Assembly: GCA_916613615.1 (NCBI GenBank)
Contig: OU744720.1
Span: 78,147,338 to 78,211,337, forward strand
Origin: Steromphala cineraria
Taxonomy: Eukaryota > Mollusca > Gastropoda > Trochida > Trochidae
Reading direction: 5' to 3'
DNA: 64,000 nucleotides
Shown here: positions 61,444-64,000 of the stretch, one piece after another
How the letters are laid out: each line of letters begins with the position of its first letter
Position numbering within the stretch: the stretch's first letter is position 1
Notes under the pieces: generated by a model
Told to the model about the DNA's origin: nothing
What the model saw: the letters and a program-made list of their open reading frames with translations, nothing else
Databases searched by the model: none
Program-made: the position numbers and the translations under genes

Positions 61444-61776
61444 CATCCTGCTACATCAGCGTATATGTCTCCGCTACTGCTACAACCTATCCCCTGATAT
61501 CCTCCTATAGTCTTCTGTCGTATCGCAGACGGGTGGTTGCTCAGCGCTATTTATAGCCTGTCTGTTTTCAGTCAAACTATTTCGAACTCCATACACTGTT
61601 GTCTAGTGATGTCGCACGTGGAAATCTAAGAGCGCGTGTGTTGGAGCTTAGCGGGAGACTGCAATGAGAATCAGATTTATTATCTAATAGCACTCCTATT
61701 GGTTAATTTGAATAGGAGGATATCAGGGGATAGGTTGTAGCATTATCGGAGACATATACGCTGATGTAGCAGGATG
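61444..61776. mobile_element. MULE-type MITE family 2 (333 bp, 65-bp TIRs)
   Basis: The left TIR starts CATCCTGCTACATCAGCG and runs 65 bp to 61508. The right TIR (61712-61776) matches it in reverse complement with about three differences. A perfect 9-bp target duplication, cttgaaaat, flanks it at 61435-61443 and 61777-61785. Long TIRs with a 9-bp TSD are characteristic of Mutator-like elements. No reading frame, so it is non-autonomous. Confidence 0.96.
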
Positions 61777-61820
61777 CTTGAAAATGTGTGTATATAGATA
61801 AAGTCATGGCAAAAACATTA

Positions 61821-62225
61821 GTCGATAAATGTGAACACCTTCAGTCACAAAAACAGAAATATATGGATGCATTTTACATTAAGGACCTGCCATTAAAAAG
61901 TGTCAATAATTGTGCACAACTTTTCACACAGATGAAAATATATGTATGTGTTTAACAATGAGGACCTGAAATTCAATAATGTCGATAATTGTGCAAAACT
62001 TTTGCACACATATGGAAATATAGGAATGTGTTTTACAATTAGGTTCTGCAATGCAAAATGTCAATAATTGTGCTCAACTTTTCACATAGATGGAAAAATA
62101 TGAAAGTGATTTACAATGATGACCTGAAATTCAATCAAACGTGTCGACAATTGTGCCCAACCTCAGTCACACAGATATATATATACATAAAGTAGTTTAC
62201 AATAAGGACATGCAACGAAATGTTT
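61821..62225 (-). repeat. Minisatellite, inverted copy of 23525-23945
   Basis: Four to five ~85-bp units with 'tttacaat(g/t)a(a)ggacctg', 'gtc(a/g)ataattgtgc' and 'cac(a)cagatgaaa'. Read on the minus strand they match the left-arm array. Confidence 0.88.
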
Positions 62226-62880
62226 CATCAGTCCCACATAAGATCCATATTAAAAAAGTTCCATATTTTAAAAAGTATTTTTATTGTATTCCTTGTATAT
62301 TTTGCAATATTTGTAAGTCGTTGAAGTCAAACAACAGCCAAAGGCACCCGACGAGTTTCTAGGAACCCTAAAGGGAACAACCTATGATGTGATTCAGACA
62401 CCAATTTCCTCAAGACGTCTTGGAAGCATTACCTTCGTTAGAAGTGAACATCAACCAAGAGGATTGGTGAATAGTTGTGTATTTCAAGTATCTCTGATTT
62501 ATAGAAGCTGTGTTGATAAAAAATATTTTCTTCGTGAAAGATTTAAGTTAATAATGTTTGAAAAATATTTTTGTTATCTAACCACTAAAGCAATTAACAG
62601 TGTATTTTCATTATCGTTAGTGTAAATCAATCTACAATCCACCGCTTTCAGTTCGTTCAATCAGTTTAACTTCCCTATCCATTTCCATATCCTTAGGCCA
62701 GAAATGTCTGAGACAAATATATCAATTAATCCTTAAAAGAATCAATAACATTTCGTTTGCTCACAAATTTATATGTAGATGAGACACGAGCATGTCTGTG
62801 AAAGTTGGAGTCACTGTAGTTGGCACTTGACATTCAATTTCAATTATAAAAAAAATCTGTCACGACTTTCTTTTATTCCT

Positions 62881-64000
62881 TATACCCCCTTTACACCAAG
62901 CCCGTTCTCAGTACGTTCTTGGTTTTTCTCAGAACGGGCTCAAACTGTCTGAGAACTATCCGAGGACGAAATGGACGTTGTGGCAACTGTTAATGAACTT
63001 AATGAACTGACTCGGACGTACTAAAAACGGGAAGGTGCTCCAGAACGTTTGACGTGTTAAACGTTCTCCCCGTCCTGAAATTGGACTGAGTACAAACGTA
63101 CTGAAAACGGGATTGCCGTTCTGCGAACGGAACTGCCGTACTTTGATCTGTCAAAGGACGAGTAAGAACGTAGCGCAGTCGGAAATCGATTGCAATACGT
63201 TTGTGCACAGTTTCCACCCCGTCCATTCCGTCCTCAGTCTCAGTGTAACTCGTTCTCAGTACGACCATAGTCAGTTGTTCATACGTCCCAATAAGTGTAA
63301 AATATTGAAAATGTTCTGAATCAGTGTGTAGTACGTTCTTACACAGTCATAAAAGTTCTAATACGGTCCTCATTGCATTCTACTCGTTCTTAGTACGTTT
63401 GCAAAATTCTCACACAGTTCTTACTACGTTTGCAATTCGGTATGTAAGGACGTGTATAAATACACAAGTAAAAATGATAATTTTATCATTCGGGATACAA
63501 TAGTGATAAGAGAAACATGAACCAAGTTACAGCGCTCATCATTATGAATGTGGGTTTCCTACAGTTTGTGATGGAAGCAGAGAAACAATGTAAAGTGTTG
63601 TTTGCCTCGACCACTATGGCTTCTATACAGGACTAGTGGATCTGGTATTTGATTTCCTGTGAACAACCTTCCTCCGACCATACTTCTTCTTTGGAGGCAT
63701 GCTGTTTTCGCCTTGAAATTGAGAACGGGCAAGGACGTGCTGGGTTTTTATTGAAAACGGGCCAGAACTGGATGATTTTACAATTAGGACGCACTGAGAA
63801 CGGAATCAGGACGTAGTGAAAACGAAAAGAACTGTCTCAAAACGAGTTGGTCGCAGCTAGGACGGAATTGTGCGTATCATGAACGAGATTGGTCTAGTTT
63901 AGAGCTGATATCAACTGTCTAAGAACGGAATTGAACTGGTTGGAGACGTCCTGAAACAGGCAATACTATCCGATCTAAACGTGTTAGAAACTGCCTAAGT
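62881..64000. mobile_element. Element with multiple CGTTCTnAGTACGT boxes (runs off window)
   Basis: From 'ccctttacaccaagcccgtt' onward, degenerate copies of CCGTTCTCAGTACGTTC are packed about every 30-80 bp. Examples are 62902, 63250, 63325 and 63385, with complement-orientation copies (GACGTACTnAnAACGGG) near 63013, 63097, 63725 and 63785. Plus-type boxes dominate before 63430 and complement-type boxes after 63720, giving a fold-back layout around a ~250-bp core. The right end is outside the window. The class is not recognised; a non-autonomous transposon with repeated transposase-binding sites is the inference. Confidence 0.65.
63623..63700 (-). other. Short basic reading frame inside the box-array element
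   Basis: The minus-strand frame from 63700 begins MPPKKKYGRRKVVHRKS and stops after 25 residues. It is Lys/Arg-rich and sits in the box-free core. It could be the eroded N-terminus of a DNA-binding transposon protein. It is too short to assign. Confidence 0.25.

Larger units (their letters stand above)
59360..62870 (-). repeat. Large inverted duplication, right arm
   Basis: Reverse-complement partner of 22370-26250. It differs by carrying the 61444-61776 MITE and lacking the 22918-23180 MITE and the 24450-25025 repeat. The best-conserved portion is about 59985-60370, with long unbroken shared runs. No coding frame is conserved between the arms. Confidence 0.88.

Overview
The window is eukaryotic, AT-rich and almost gene-empty. 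It is most likely from a bivalve mollusc. The reasons are the frequent ACATGTA-type motifs, the 'accttgacc...aaggtca' tandem repeats, the 'ggcctgaaaggcccgatgggctta'-type dispersed repeats with tgtccgtccgtctgt-like tails, and dense short inverted-repeat transposons. The species cannot be named from the sequence. There are no bacterial-style operons, rRNAs or CRISPR arrays.

One intact gene-like reading frame stands out: a single-exon class B (secretin-family) seven-transmembrane receptor at 44992-45861. It retains the C94/C163-W164 pair, the WIIEGP start of TM5 and the TM7/helix-8 signature, but it has lost nearly every polar residue that forms the class B1 activation network, and no hormone-binding ectodomain is visible upstream. 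All other protein-coding signal comes from mobile elements. These are a complete but disabled Tc1-like transposon (53994-55507, DD34E transposase with one stop and two frameshifts) and the 73-codon C-terminus of a LINE ORF2 (36426-36647) nested inside a TTAA-flanked MITE.

Layout: 1-0.6 kb, 151-bp tandem array with nuclear-receptor-like palindromes. 2-27 kb, a mosaic of diverged direct segmental duplications (blocks A, B, C, D). 22.4-26.3 kb, one arm of a large inverted duplication whose other arm lies at 59.36-62.87 kb. 27-36 kb, dispersed repeat relics, a LINE tail and a hexamer/trimer microsatellite. 36-53 kb, five TTAA-type MITEs, the receptor, a fold-back element and AAGGTCA-type tandem repeats. 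54-55.5 kb, the Tc1 element. 55.5-59 kb, plain AT-rich DNA. 59.4-62.9 kb, the second inverted arm carrying a MULE-type MITE. 62.9-64 kb, the start of an element built from many copies of a CGTTCTnAGTACGT box in both orientations.

All repeat pairings, TIRs and target-site duplications were found by reading the sequence, not by alignment software. Boundaries of old duplications are approximate.
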